Source: Burkholderiaceae bacterium (GTDB lineage Bacteria > Pseudomonadota > Gammaproteobacteria > Burkholderiales > Burkholderiaceae_F). From it: a stretch of 6,663 bases of DNA. The DNA lies in the NCBI GenBank assembly GCA_013813185.1, contig JACCSD010000308.1:1-6663 (forward strand), in the 5' to 3' direction. The position numbers were made by a program, and so were the translations under genes. Below the pieces are notes generated by a model, which was not told where the DNA came from, did not search any database, and worked only from the letters and a program-made list of their open reading frames with translations. Each line of letters opens with the position of its first letter. The first letter of the stretch is position 1. Positions 1-5,946 of this stretch are shown here, one piece after another.

Positions 1-556
1 ATTCGGTCGCCGTCGAGATGGCGTGGATCTGCAGGCGCGCGTCTTCTTTTTGCAGCTCGACCAGCGCGTCGTAGGTTTGCATTGCCTTGCGGAACGAGTT
101 CTTCGTTTTGCGAAACTCGTCGTGAAATGCCGGCATACCGTCGAGCGAAAGCTCAACCCCGAACAGCTTGAGCCCCGGCTCCTGCAGCACGTCGCGAATC
201 GCCTTGACCGTTCGATCCGGGTAATACGCGTTGGTCGGCACGTAGATTTCCTTGACGCCGTTGTGCCGGATGAATTGGCGACACACCGCTGCGAACTCCT
301 TACGCAAGAATGGCTCACCGCCCGACAAATTGAGGTTCTGAATCGGCCCAAGCTCCTCGGATAACTTGACGATCTCCTCGAAGCTCAGATCGTCACGCTG
401 ATTGAGCTGCTGCCAGTAAAAACAGTGCTCGCACTTCATGTTGCAGAGCGAGTTGATGAACAGGATCAGGAACGGCGGGCTCGGTACATCCGGCACGGAC
501 ATATTGAGCCAGTTGATGTGCGCGTGCTTCGCGAGGCGTTCTGCAAGTGCTTTCAT
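1..556 (-). CDS. Radical SAM protein, C-terminal part beyond the window
   Basis: Read on the minus strand from ATG at 556, this frame stays open for 185 codons to the left edge, so the gene is partial. Residues 38-45 read CNMKCEHC, the Cx3Cx2C motif that binds the [4Fe-4S] cluster and S-adenosylmethionine in radical SAM enzymes. It is followed by F46-Y47-W48. Residues 78-82 read SGGEP, the usual SAM-contacting strand, followed by FLRKEF. A further strand ends VELSLDG near residue 140, as expected in the barrel. A GGAG at 567-570 precedes the start by 10 bases, and the ATG overlaps the stop of the upstream glycosyltransferase gene as ATGA, so the two are probably translationally coupled. The visible part resembles the MoaA/PqqE/SkfB-like group. 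The C-terminal region, where a SPASM or other auxiliary-cluster domain might sit, lies outside the window, so the substrate cannot be told. In this context a sugar or lipid-linked intermediate is possible, but a peptide substrate is not excluded. Confidence 0.93.
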   Translation of the reverse strand, partial: MKALAERLAKHAHINWLNMSVPDVPSPPFLILFINSLCNMKCEHCFYWQQLNQRDDLSFEEIVKLSEELGPIQNLNLSGGEPFLRKEFAAVCRQFIRHNGVKEIYVPTNAYYPDRTVKAIRDVLQEPGLKLFGVELSLDGMPAFHDEFRKTKNSFRKAMQTYDALVELQKEDARLQIHAISTATE

Positions 557-1503
557 GACAAACTCACTCCGGGATTGTTCGATCGAGGCGTGATTGCGCA
601 GGCGGCCTCAAGCTCACCGATGGCTTCCCCGATCGTCCAGAACAGAAGCAGAACGATGGTCGCCGGCATCACGCTGACAAAGCTCCATGGCCGGCGCCCA
701 AGGCTCAGCTGCTTTCGAATGTGCCGCAACAGCAGCAGCGGGGGCAGCAACGGAGCGGCGGCGACCCGCAGAATGCAGCTGGAGCGCGATGTGGTGCGGC
801 CGCGTACCTGACCGAACGTACGTCCCCACTGAACGCGCTCTGTGAGCGCCTGCCGCAGGCTCAGCGCCTCGCGCTGTTGCACCACGCGCGGCTGCGCGGA
901 CAAGTGCAAGCCTTGGCGCCGTAGTGCCCAATTGACAGTTGCCTCCTGATAACGCTGCTCCCAAAGTGACCGAACCCCTTCGAGTGCAGTGCGCTTGTAA
1001 CAGATATTGATATCGCTCAGATACTCGGCATCGCTATTTGGAACGGGTTGTTCATAGCGACCGAAATCACAGAAAAAAACCGCCTTCCGTACGATTCCTT
1101 CAGCGCCGCTTTCGATAGCGCCGCCGACTGCTGCATGCGGCAGGCTGTCGTGCAGAAGGACCATCGTCCTTGCCCAATCCGCTCGCGGCCATCCACGATC
1201 CTCCAGCATGCCAACGAGGCGGCCACGCGCGGCACGCAGACCGCCCGCGCGTCGGCAGTCGTACCGCACATGCTGCGCGAAAGCATCCGCCTTTGTATCC
1301 GGAACGGTGATGCAACCAAGGGCCAGGAAACGGACTCCCGGAAAACGCGGTTGCAGTCCATTCACCGCAGCGATCGTGTCGTCATAGGGAACGATGACCT
1401 CCATCGCTGGAGGATCGATCTGTATCGACAACGCATCAAGACACCTGACGAGTGCGGCGCCCCCTTCAACGACGGTGACGATAACGGTCAGCTCGGGACT
1501 CAT
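553..1503 (-). CDS. Family 2 glycosyltransferase with C-terminal membrane segments
   Basis: This is a 316-residue protein if it starts at ATG 1503. Residues 5-12 (LTVIVTVV) form the first beta strand of a GT-A fold, and EGGAALVRCLDAL follows where GT2 enzymes bind the nucleotide. Residues 98-110 (GMLEDRGWPRADW) match the 'EDD..P..W' segment of GT2 enzymes, with E101-D102 as the acidic pair. VGGAIES (126-132) and NICYKR (166-171) are further typical GT2 positions. The C-terminus has two hydrophobic stretches, at about 245-260 and 275-297, ending in FWTIGEAIGEL, so the enzyme is probably anchored on the cytoplasmic face of the inner membrane. The donor sugar is not predictable; UDP-xylose or a derivative fits the neighbour at 4810-5763. 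A TTG at 1530 would add nine residues and overlap the upstream stop as TTGA. I prefer the ATG because the fold begins right after it, but neither start has a clear ribosome site. The stop overlaps the start of the radical SAM gene. Confidence 0.88.
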   Translation of the reverse strand: MSPELTVIVTVVEGGAALVRCLDALSIQIDPPAMEVIVPYDDTIAAVNGLQPRFPGVRFLALGCITVPDTKADAFAQHVRYDCRRAGGLRAARGRLVGMLEDRGWPRADWARTMVLLHDSLPHAAVGGAIESGAEGIVRKAVFFCDFGRYEQPVPNSDAEYLSDINICYKRTALEGVRSLWEQRYQEATVNWALRRQGLHLSAQPRVVQQREALSLRQALTERVQWGRTFGQVRGRTTSRSSCILRVAAAPLLPPLLLLRHIRKQLSLGRRPWSFVSVMPATIVLLLFWTIGEAIGELEAACAITPRSNNPGVSLS

Positions 1504-1526
1504 CACGGTTACTGGCGACAAGTCAA

Positions 1527-2237
1527 TCAAGCACGTCCGCGAGCAGCGCGCAACGCAGCTCTCAGCGCGACGTAGCTGCGGGTTCGCAACGAAAACAAGC
1601 GCTCATTCCAAAAAGGAGCCTGCAGATAATAGGAATCGAGGCGCGGCACGCGTCTCAGATCGTCAGTGCCCCGAAGGTATCCGAGTTCCGTCGTAAAGCA
1701 CGCCGTATAACGCGAGCCTACCGTGTCGAGCACAGGTTGACTGAAGCGACCAAACGGGAATGCCATCAACTTTGGCCGCCGACCAGTGTGTCTTTCGATC
1801 GCGTCATCGGCGGCGGTGCACTCTTCCACGATGAGTTGCGGAGGCAAGTTGCGCAGATCCGCATGAGTCACCGTATGACATTCGACGTGCAGACCGGACT
1901 GCGCGCACTGCCCGACCTGATTCCAGTTCAGCATGTCGAAGCGCTGCGTTTGCGTCGACCAACCGATGTCCTGACCGACCCGGCTCGTCGTCAGGAAAAT
2001 ATGCGCCGGGAAACCATGCGCGCGCAGCACTGGCAGCGCCTGGTCGTATACGCTGCGCATGCCATCGTCGAAGGTGATCGTGACACCGTCGTCCCGCCGA
2101 AGGAGTTCTTCGAAAGTAACGACCGGTGTCCCAGACACCGCAAAGCGCTCGATCAGTTGCGTGAACGCGCGCGTTGGAAACGACAACACCGATCCAGAAT
2201 CGTCGATGCTGTGAAAGGTAATGACGGCGCGGGCCAC
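1527..2237 (-). CDS. Polysaccharide deacetylase (NodB homology domain, CE4 type)
   Basis: This is a 236-residue protein starting at GTG 2237, with a purine-rich GAGAG a few bases upstream. The NodB motifs are visible in order. The TFDDG block is at residues 55-59, with D57 expected as catalytic base and D58 as metal ligand. HTVTH is at 121-125, with H121 and H125 as metal ligands. FPFG is at 160-163 in the third motif, and an RVPRLD segment lies near the end. The N-terminal ITFHSI (6-11) is the usual first strand. The family removes N- or O-acyl groups from sugars with a divalent metal. No signal peptide is seen, so it probably acts in the cytoplasm on a nucleotide- or lipid-linked sugar rather than on finished polymer. 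That would be comparable in logic, though not demonstrably in substrate, to deacetylases such as ArnD or PIG-L-like enzymes. It follows the flavoenzyme gene after 10 bases and precedes the GT2 gene. The third motif lacks the common arginine directly before the proline, so its chemistry may differ from classical chitin-type deacetylases. Confidence 0.92.
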   Translation of the reverse strand: MARAVITFHSIDDSGSVLSFPTRAFTQLIERFAVSGTPVVTFEELLRRDDGVTITFDDGMRSVYDQALPVLRAHGFPAHIFLTTSRVGQDIGWSTQTQRFDMLNWNQVGQCAQSGLHVECHTVTHADLRNLPPQLIVEECTAADDAIERHTGRRPKLMAFPFGRFSQPVLDTVGSRYTACFTTELGYLRGTDDLRRVPRLDSYYLQAPFWNERLFSLRTRSYVALRAALRAARGRA

Positions 2238-2247
2238 GGCGAATCTC

Positions 2248-3762
2248 TCAGTCGACCTGCTGTGTCACGCGCGGCCGCAAATGGGCGCCGAGTTGGTAGT
2301 GATCGCGCTCGATCTTGTCAGCCCTCTTGATCTCCTGGTACTCGGGTTCCGTGTTGACGCCCATATGATCGACGTCGAAGCCAAGAATCTTGCGTCCGAG
2401 CAGCAGTCCCATTTCGATCGAGTGATCGGCGTTGTTGTACCGGAACGTGCCGCCGCGCCCGACAATATGCAGACCCTCGAACCGACGGAGGAATTCGTTG
2501 ATTTGGGCGAGCTTGTCGGCATACTCGAGGTCGTAGACGGGGTACGCGAACCGCGTGCGAACCACGCTCCACCCTTCGACTTCGTCGGGCTTGATGAAGC
2601 CGAGTTTCTCGGTCAGGTCTGCGACGCATCGGCGCGCCACGTCATCGTCGGACAGTGACCAGATCGTGTCCCCGAGCGTACAGAAGCACTCGAGAACGAG
2701 CGAGGTGTGGTCATCGTCCGGCACCATCGCCTTGCTCCAGTTCTTCGGCTCGTGCAACCGGCCAAACAGGACTCTCGCGTCCTGCACGTAAAGCCATGTG
2801 TCCTTCGATACCTGCTTGCGGCGCAGGCGCAGATTTACGGTGATCAGGTCGCGGAATGAGAGGCTGCGGGCCGCGGCGACGACGGCGTCACTGGCTTTCG
2901 GAGTGATCATTTGCGCCAGCAGGCTCAGCGGAATCGTAGAAACGACGTCGGTGGCTCGAATAGTGTGCTCACCCTCGGAGGTCGCGTAGACGACATCGAT
3001 GTCCTTTGGGCCGTGCACGACGATGCCTTTAACTGCCGCGCCCAGCAAGACACGCTGGCCGGCACGCACGACGTCTTCCGCCATCCGTTCCGGAATCCGC
3101 ACGTACCCGTCGCGCGGATACATGAACTCCTCGATCAGGCTCTTGACTTCGGTTTTGCGATTCGACAGCGACTCGCGCGCCACGCTCCAGATCGACAGCC
3201 CCTTGCTTCGCTGCGAAACCCAGTCGGCGGATAACTCCTCGCAGGGTTTGCCCCACACCTTTTCCGTGTAGTGACGGAAAAACATTTCGTATAGGGTCGC
3301 ACCGAACTGCGCGGTGTACGCGTCCTGCATGTTCTTGATCGGCCGGTTAAACACGGAGTAGCGCACTGCCGCCCATATGAACGCGAAGCCGGCCTTAACG
3401 ATGGTGACGATGCCCGCGTTCTTGATCACGTCGCCGAGCGCAACCGGGTACATGTAGTACTTGCCGCCGTAGTAAATGCGGCTGATCCGCTGCACCATCA
3501 CGAGGTGGCCTTCCATCAAACGGCGGAACCAGTTGTTTAGGTCCTCGTTCTTGGTGAACCACCGATGGCCGCCAAGATCGAACTTGTAGCCTGCGTCATG
3601 AACGGTGCGACATAGGCCTCCGACGTATCCGTTGCGTTCCAGGACGGTGACTCTGGCATCGTTCGCGGCCAACTCGTGCGCGCACGCAAGTCCCGCCGGG
3701 CCGGCGCCCAAGATGACGACGTGCTTCGAATCGTTTTGTGATGTTTTTGCTTCGTTGTTCAT
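2248..3762 (-). CDS. FAD-dependent oxidoreductase, UDP-galactopyranose mutase/protoporphyrinogen oxidase-like
   Basis: This is a 504-residue flavoprotein. The N-terminal Rossmann motif is clear: VVILGAGPAGLAC with GxGxxG at 19-24, and the ribose-binding glutamate E42 at the end of the second strand (VTVLER). NGYVGGLCRT (44-53) and LGGHRWFTK (63-71) are typical of this amine-oxidase/UGM-like superfamily. The C-terminal FAD block is GRGGTFRYNNADHS (435-448), followed by a hydrophobic helix. No signal peptide or membrane span is obvious, although the VKAGFAFIWAAVRY stretch near residue 125 could touch the membrane. Members of this group oxidise or isomerise sugars, carotenoids or porphyrins. The position between UDP-xylose synthase and glycosyltransferase genes suggests a sugar-related substrate, for example ring isomerisation or oxidation of a nucleotide or lipid-linked sugar, but this is inference. 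The ATG at 3762 overlaps the previous stop as ATGA and has a strong Shine-Dalgarno GGGAGAGGA at 3767-3775. It should not be called glf, because the length and flanking motifs differ from canonical UGM. Confidence 0.9.
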   Translation of the reverse strand: MNNEAKTSQNDSKHVVILGAGPAGLACAHELAANDARVTVLERNGYVGGLCRTVHDAGYKFDLGGHRWFTKNEDLNNWFRRLMEGHLVMVQRISRIYYGGKYYMYPVALGDVIKNAGIVTIVKAGFAFIWAAVRYSVFNRPIKNMQDAYTAQFGATLYEMFFRHYTEKVWGKPCEELSADWVSQRSKGLSIWSVARESLSNRKTEVKSLIEEFMYPRDGYVRIPERMAEDVVRAGQRVLLGAAVKGIVVHGPKDIDVVYATSEGEHTIRATDVVSTIPLSLLAQMITPKASDAVVAAARSLSFRDLITVNLRLRRKQVSKDTWLYVQDARVLFGRLHEPKNWSKAMVPDDDHTSLVLECFCTLGDTIWSLSDDDVARRCVADLTEKLGFIKPDEVEGWSVVRTRFAYPVYDLEYADKLAQINEFLRRFEGLHIVGRGGTFRYNNADHSIEMGLLLGRKILGFDVDHMGVNTEPEYQEIKRADKIERDHYQLGAHLRPRVTQQVD

Positions 3763-4385
3763 CGCGTCCTCTCCCGAGCAACGAAGTTGTAGATCGCAGC
3801 GAGAACGTGCGAAAGGACAAACGCGACCGCAAAGAGCTCAGCGGCGCCGATCAGACTTCCTGCAAAAGAAACTGTGTAGCCAGGGAGGTATTGACCAAGA
3901 AGTGCGGCGTTGGGGCTGTTCGCCGCGGTGCCGCGCACCACTAGCCAGTTTGTGCTGAGTAATAGTTGCAGCGCCAATAACGCACCCAGCGCGATGCCAA
4001 GCGCATTGCCCGACATCAAGAAGGTCGGTGGCGTGAGCTCGTTCGTGCCATCGCGCACATCGAGCAACCGGCCCGCCAGCCGCTCGCGCAACGTGCTCGC
4101 ATAGCTCCAGTACAGGATGGCTCCCGACACGCCACCGAAGAAGAAACCCCACGCCAAGCCGATCCAGGCGCCGCCCCACGTAACGCTATAACCAGGCAGA
4201 AAAACCGAGAGCAGCGATAGATGCAAGCCCACGTCATATCCACCGCGCAATAACAGAATGACAGTACTCAGCCACAAGACGCTGCCGCCGAGCAGCCCGA
4301 ACGCAATTCCCATCACAATCATGTTCATGCGGACCGCCGCTTTCAGCAGGTTCAACTCCGCGTCATTGAGCATCGCGCCCTGCAT
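3759..4385 (-). CDS. Unrecognised four-span membrane protein with an internal duplication
   Basis: This is a 208-residue hydrophobic protein that I do not recognise as a named family. Four membrane segments are likely, at about 21-46, 66-95, 124-149 and 172-200, with a charged middle loop (about 97-118, RERLAGRLLDVRDG) and a basic C-terminus (ARERTR). By the positive-inside rule the charged middle loop and the tail should be cytoplasmic. The two halves repeat each other: residues 53-76 (LHLSLLSVFLPGYSVTWGG, then AWIG) align with 159-180 (NAALLGQYLPGYTVSFAG, then SLIG). In each half the block follows one membrane helix and starts the next. The same block occurs once in the preceding gene. The start is ATG 4385, which overlaps the previous stop as TAATG and has a GGAG at 4393-4396, seven bases upstream. 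A second ATG four codons later is possible. A long in-frame extension back to 4952 has no hydrophobic or conserved content and is rejected. Placement inside a sugar operon suggests a role in assembly, transport or anchoring of the product, but no function can be assigned. Confidence 0.85.
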   Translation of the reverse strand: MQGAMLNDAELNLLKAAVRMNMIVMGIAFGLLGGSVLWLSTVILLLRGGYDVGLHLSLLSVFLPGYSVTWGGAWIGLAWGFFFGGVSGAILYWSYASTLRERLAGRLLDVRDGTNELTPPTFLMSGNALGIALGALLALQLLLSTNWLVVRGTAANSPNAALLGQYLPGYTVSFAGSLIGAAELFAVAFVLSHVLAAIYNFVARERTR

Positions 4386-4579
4386 TACAGGTCTCCGGCG
4401 AAATCGCGGCGCGTGATTGCGATTACGAAGTAAATGTGATGCGCGACGTTGCATACGGCAGCGACAATTGCGCCGAAGCCGCAGCCGATCAGAAACCCGT
4501 AGCAAGCACCAAGCAGGCTGCCGATCCACGACACGCTGTAACCAGGAAAGTAGTTCGCAAGCAGTGCTAGATGCGGGCC
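3846..4579 (-). repeat. Three copies of a PGYSV-type membrane module across two adjacent genes
   Basis: The translated block 'LxLLxxYLPGYSVSWxGSLIG' occurs at 4508-4579 (first membrane gene), at 4158-4229 and at 3846-3911 (both in the second). Each copy follows a hydrophobic helix of about 25 residues and leads into another, so the repeated unit is larger than the block itself. The DNA is recognisably similar around the PGYSV codons but has diverged, so this is an old duplication and not a recent tandem repeat. Confidence 0.8.
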
Positions 4580-4813
4580 GACCGTCACACCCGGCGGCGT
4601 GTCCTTCATCAGCAGCATCGCCGTGGCGAACCACAGGCCCAGCGCGAAGACCGATCCCATCGCCACCGCGAGCGCAACCACATCCAGACGGGCAAATGCG
4701 GCACGCGCGATCAGGTCGCCACGATCGGGCTTGGGACGGGCGTACGCCATGGTCGATTGTTCCGTTCGGATTCCGGTGATTAGCAAAGTGGCAGCCGAGT
4801 CGGACGCTTTCAC
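4385..4813 (-). CDS. Small unrecognised membrane protein, paralogous to its downstream neighbour
   Basis: This is a 142-residue protein starting at GTG 4813. The start overlaps the UXS stop as GTGA and has a clear GGGGAG six bases upstream, which favours it over the ATG at 4750 (21 codons later, with only a weak site). The first 43 residues are polar and basic (AYARPKPDRGDLIARAAFARLD). They are followed by a membrane helix at about 44-68 and one or two more at about 95-132. Between the helices, residues 79-102 contain the block HLALLANYFPGYSVSW, then IGSLLG, nearly identical to both copies in the next gene. The protein therefore looks like a single-unit version of that duplicated protein. The tail ends in TRRDFAGDL. 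I know of no family name for it. The two proteins may form a complex in the inner membrane; coupled translation and shared repeats support that, but it is inference. Confidence 0.82.
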   Translation of the reverse strand: MKASDSAATLLITGIRTEQSTMAYARPKPDRGDLIARAAFARLDVVALAVAMGSVFALGLWFATAMLLMKDTPPGVTVGPHLALLANYFPGYSVSWIGSLLGACYGFLIGCGFGAIVAAVCNVAHHIYFVIAITRRDFAGDL

Positions 4814-5763
4814 GCGACACTCCCCATCTGCGCCAAGCGCTGGCCGAAGTAGTCAATCGTCTTGCGTAAACCGTCTTCGAGCTGGGTCGTCGGTTGCCAC
4901 CCCAATTTCTCGCGCGCCAAGGTGACATCCGGGCGCCGGCGCTCGGGGTCATCGCTCGGCAAGGGCCTGAACTCGATGTGAGACTTGGAATTGGTCAACC
5001 GAATGATCGTCTCGGCGAGCTCGCGCATGCTGACCTCATTCGGATTGCCAAGGTTGAGCGGGCCCGGAAAGTCGTCGCTGCTGTGCATGAAAGCAGTGAT
5101 TGCGGCGACCATGTCATCGACAAAGCAGAATGAACGCGTCTGCGTGCCCTCTCCAAACACCGTGATCGGCTCATGACGCAGCGCCTGAACCACGAAGTTT
5201 GACACTACTCGGCCGTCGTTCGGATGCATCCTTGCCCCATACGTATTGAAGATGCGCGCCACGCGGATGTCGAGGTGGTGCTGACGATGGTAATCGAAGA
5301 AAAGCGTTTCCGCGCAGCGTTTGCCCTCGTCGTAGCACGAGCGCAGCCCGATCGGATTCACGTGGCCCCAGTAACTTTCGGGTTGCGGATGCACCGCCGG
5401 ATTGCCGTAGACCTCGCTGGTGGAAGCCTGGAAGATCCGCACTTTCAGGCGCTTCGCGAGACCAAGCATGTTGATCGCGCCGTGCACGCTGGTTTTCACG
5501 GTCTGCACCGGGTCGTGCTGATAATGGACCGGGCTCGCGGGGCAAGCGAGATTAAATATCTCGTCGACCTCGACATAGAGCGGGAAGCACACATCGTGGC
5601 GAAGAATTTCGAAGTACGGGTGGCTCAATAAATGGGCAACATTCCCGCGCGATCCCGTGAAGAAGTTGTCGACACAAAGAACTTCGTGACCGGCGCTCAG
5701 CAGCGCCTCGCACAGATGACTCCCGATAAAGCCGGCTCCGCCGGTAATCAGAATGCGCTTCAT
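4810..5763 (-). CDS. uxs: UDP-glucuronate decarboxylase (UDP-xylose synthase)
   Basis: This is a 317-residue short-chain dehydrogenase/reductase of the extended type. It converts UDP-glucuronate to UDP-xylose in the cytoplasm by transient NAD+ oxidation at C4, decarboxylation and re-reduction. Visible marks are the NAD-binding GGAGFIG at 8-14 and D32 at the end of the second strand (VDNFFTG). STSEVYG at 114-120 supplies T115 and E117, and the catalytic pair Y144/K148 lies in SCYDEGKR. WGHVNPIG, ARIFNTYGARMHPNDGRVVS and LNLGNP are hallmarks of UXS rather than of GalE or RmlB. The length fits the soluble bacterial type, and it lacks the formyltransferase half of ArnA. The start is ATG 5763, because homologs begin at MKRILITGG and an AGGGG lies 10 bases upstream. 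An in-frame ATG at 5850 would add a 29-residue arginine/lysine-rich extension unlike the family. It is the first gene of the minus-strand operon, and its stop overlaps the next start (GTGA). Confidence 0.96.
   Translation of the reverse strand: MKRILITGGAGFIGSHLCEALLSAGHEVLCVDNFFTGSRGNVAHLLSHPYFEILRHDVCFPLYVEVDEIFNLACPASPVHYQHDPVQTVKTSVHGAINMLGLAKRLKVRIFQASTSEVYGNPAVHPQPESYWGHVNPIGLRSCYDEGKRCAETLFFDYHRQHHLDIRVARIFNTYGARMHPNDGRVVSNFVVQALRHEPITVFGEGTQTRSFCFVDDMVAAITAFMHSSDDFPGPLNLGNPNEVSMRELAETIIRLTNSKSHIEFRPLPSDDPERRRPDVTLAREKLGWQPTTQLEDGLRKTIDYFGQRLAQMGSVA
4820..4825 (-). promoter_or_regulatory. Ribosome binding site supporting the GTG start of the first membrane protein
   Basis: Minus-strand GGGGAG is six bases before GTG 4813 and lies inside the 3' end of the UXS gene. 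Its strength and spacing favour this overlapping GTG over the internal ATG at 4750. Confidence 0.65.
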
Positions 5764-5773
5764 CGAGAAAAAA

Positions 5774-5778
5774 CCCCT
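5774..5778 (-). promoter_or_regulatory. Ribosome binding site deciding the UXS start
   Basis: Minus-strand AGGGG lies 10 bases before ATG 5763. It supports the family-consistent start rather than the ATG at 5850, 29 codons upstream, which is preceded by A-rich sequence without a clear Shine-Dalgarno. Confidence 0.6.
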
Positions 5779-5864
5779 GCCTTTTTTTGATTTTGAGAAT
5801 AGCAGTCGGCGCAAGCGGCGTCTCGCCGGCTGCGACTTCCGCGAACTCATTTTTTCAGCTTGAC

Positions 5865-5880
5865 TTCGTTATCCGACGAA
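5865..5880. promoter_or_regulatory. Short inverted repeat, possible operator
   Basis: TTCGTTATCCGACGAA has perfect 5-base arms (TTCGT/ACGAA) around a 6-base spacer and lies in the divergent intergenic region. It overlaps a TTGACT hexamer at 5860-5865. The arms are short enough to arise by chance, so this is only a candidate regulator site. Confidence 0.2.
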
Positions 5881-5946
5881 CGGCGACAGGTGCCACCACT
5901 AGAATCCCGCGCGCCGTGCCGATAAAAGTCCGAATCCTGGATCTGA

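Larger units (their letters stand above)
5764..5946. promoter_or_regulatory. Divergent intergenic region with promoters for both directions
   Basis: This 183-base stretch separates the start codons of the UXS operon and the divergent GT39-like gene, so it must hold the start signals for both unless transcripts enter from outside. I see no confident -35/-10 pair. A TAGAAT at 5900-5905 resembles a -10 hexamer for rightward transcription but lacks a good -35 at the right distance, and a TTGACT at 5860-5865 lacks a suitable -10. On the minus strand the 60 bases before the UXS start are A/T-rich near 5778-5800, with TATTCT as a weak -10 candidate. No RNA gene or terminator hairpin was recognised. 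Confidence 0.5.

Noticed and set aside
1048..2330. Long plus-strand open frames (175 and 197 codons) opposite the GT2 and deacetylase genes
   Set aside because: They are antisense shadows of GC-rich coding sequence; their translations are arginine-rich, show no motifs, and the minus strand carries clear enzymes.
4385..4813. Idea that the operon is a standard arn (aminoarabinose) cluster
   Set aside because: No ArnB aminotransferase or ArnA formyltransferase domain is visible, the GT2 does not look like ArnC, and the small membrane proteins do not resemble the EamA-type ArnE/ArnF.
4386..4952. 189-codon upstream extension of the second membrane protein
   Set aside because: It overlaps the coding sequence of UXS and the first membrane protein in another frame, is arginine/serine-rich without domain character, and a good ribosome site marks ATG 4385.
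5764..5850. In-frame 29-residue N-terminal extension of UXS from ATG 5850
   Set aside because: It is an arginine/lysine-rich stretch unlike UXS N-termini, the site has no clear ribosome binding sequence, and the NAD-binding fold begins exactly at MKRILITGG from ATG 5763.
5884..5899. Possible sigma-54 -24 element (TGGCAC on the minus strand)
   Set aside because: There is no GC at the required -12 spacing, so the site does not meet the consensus.
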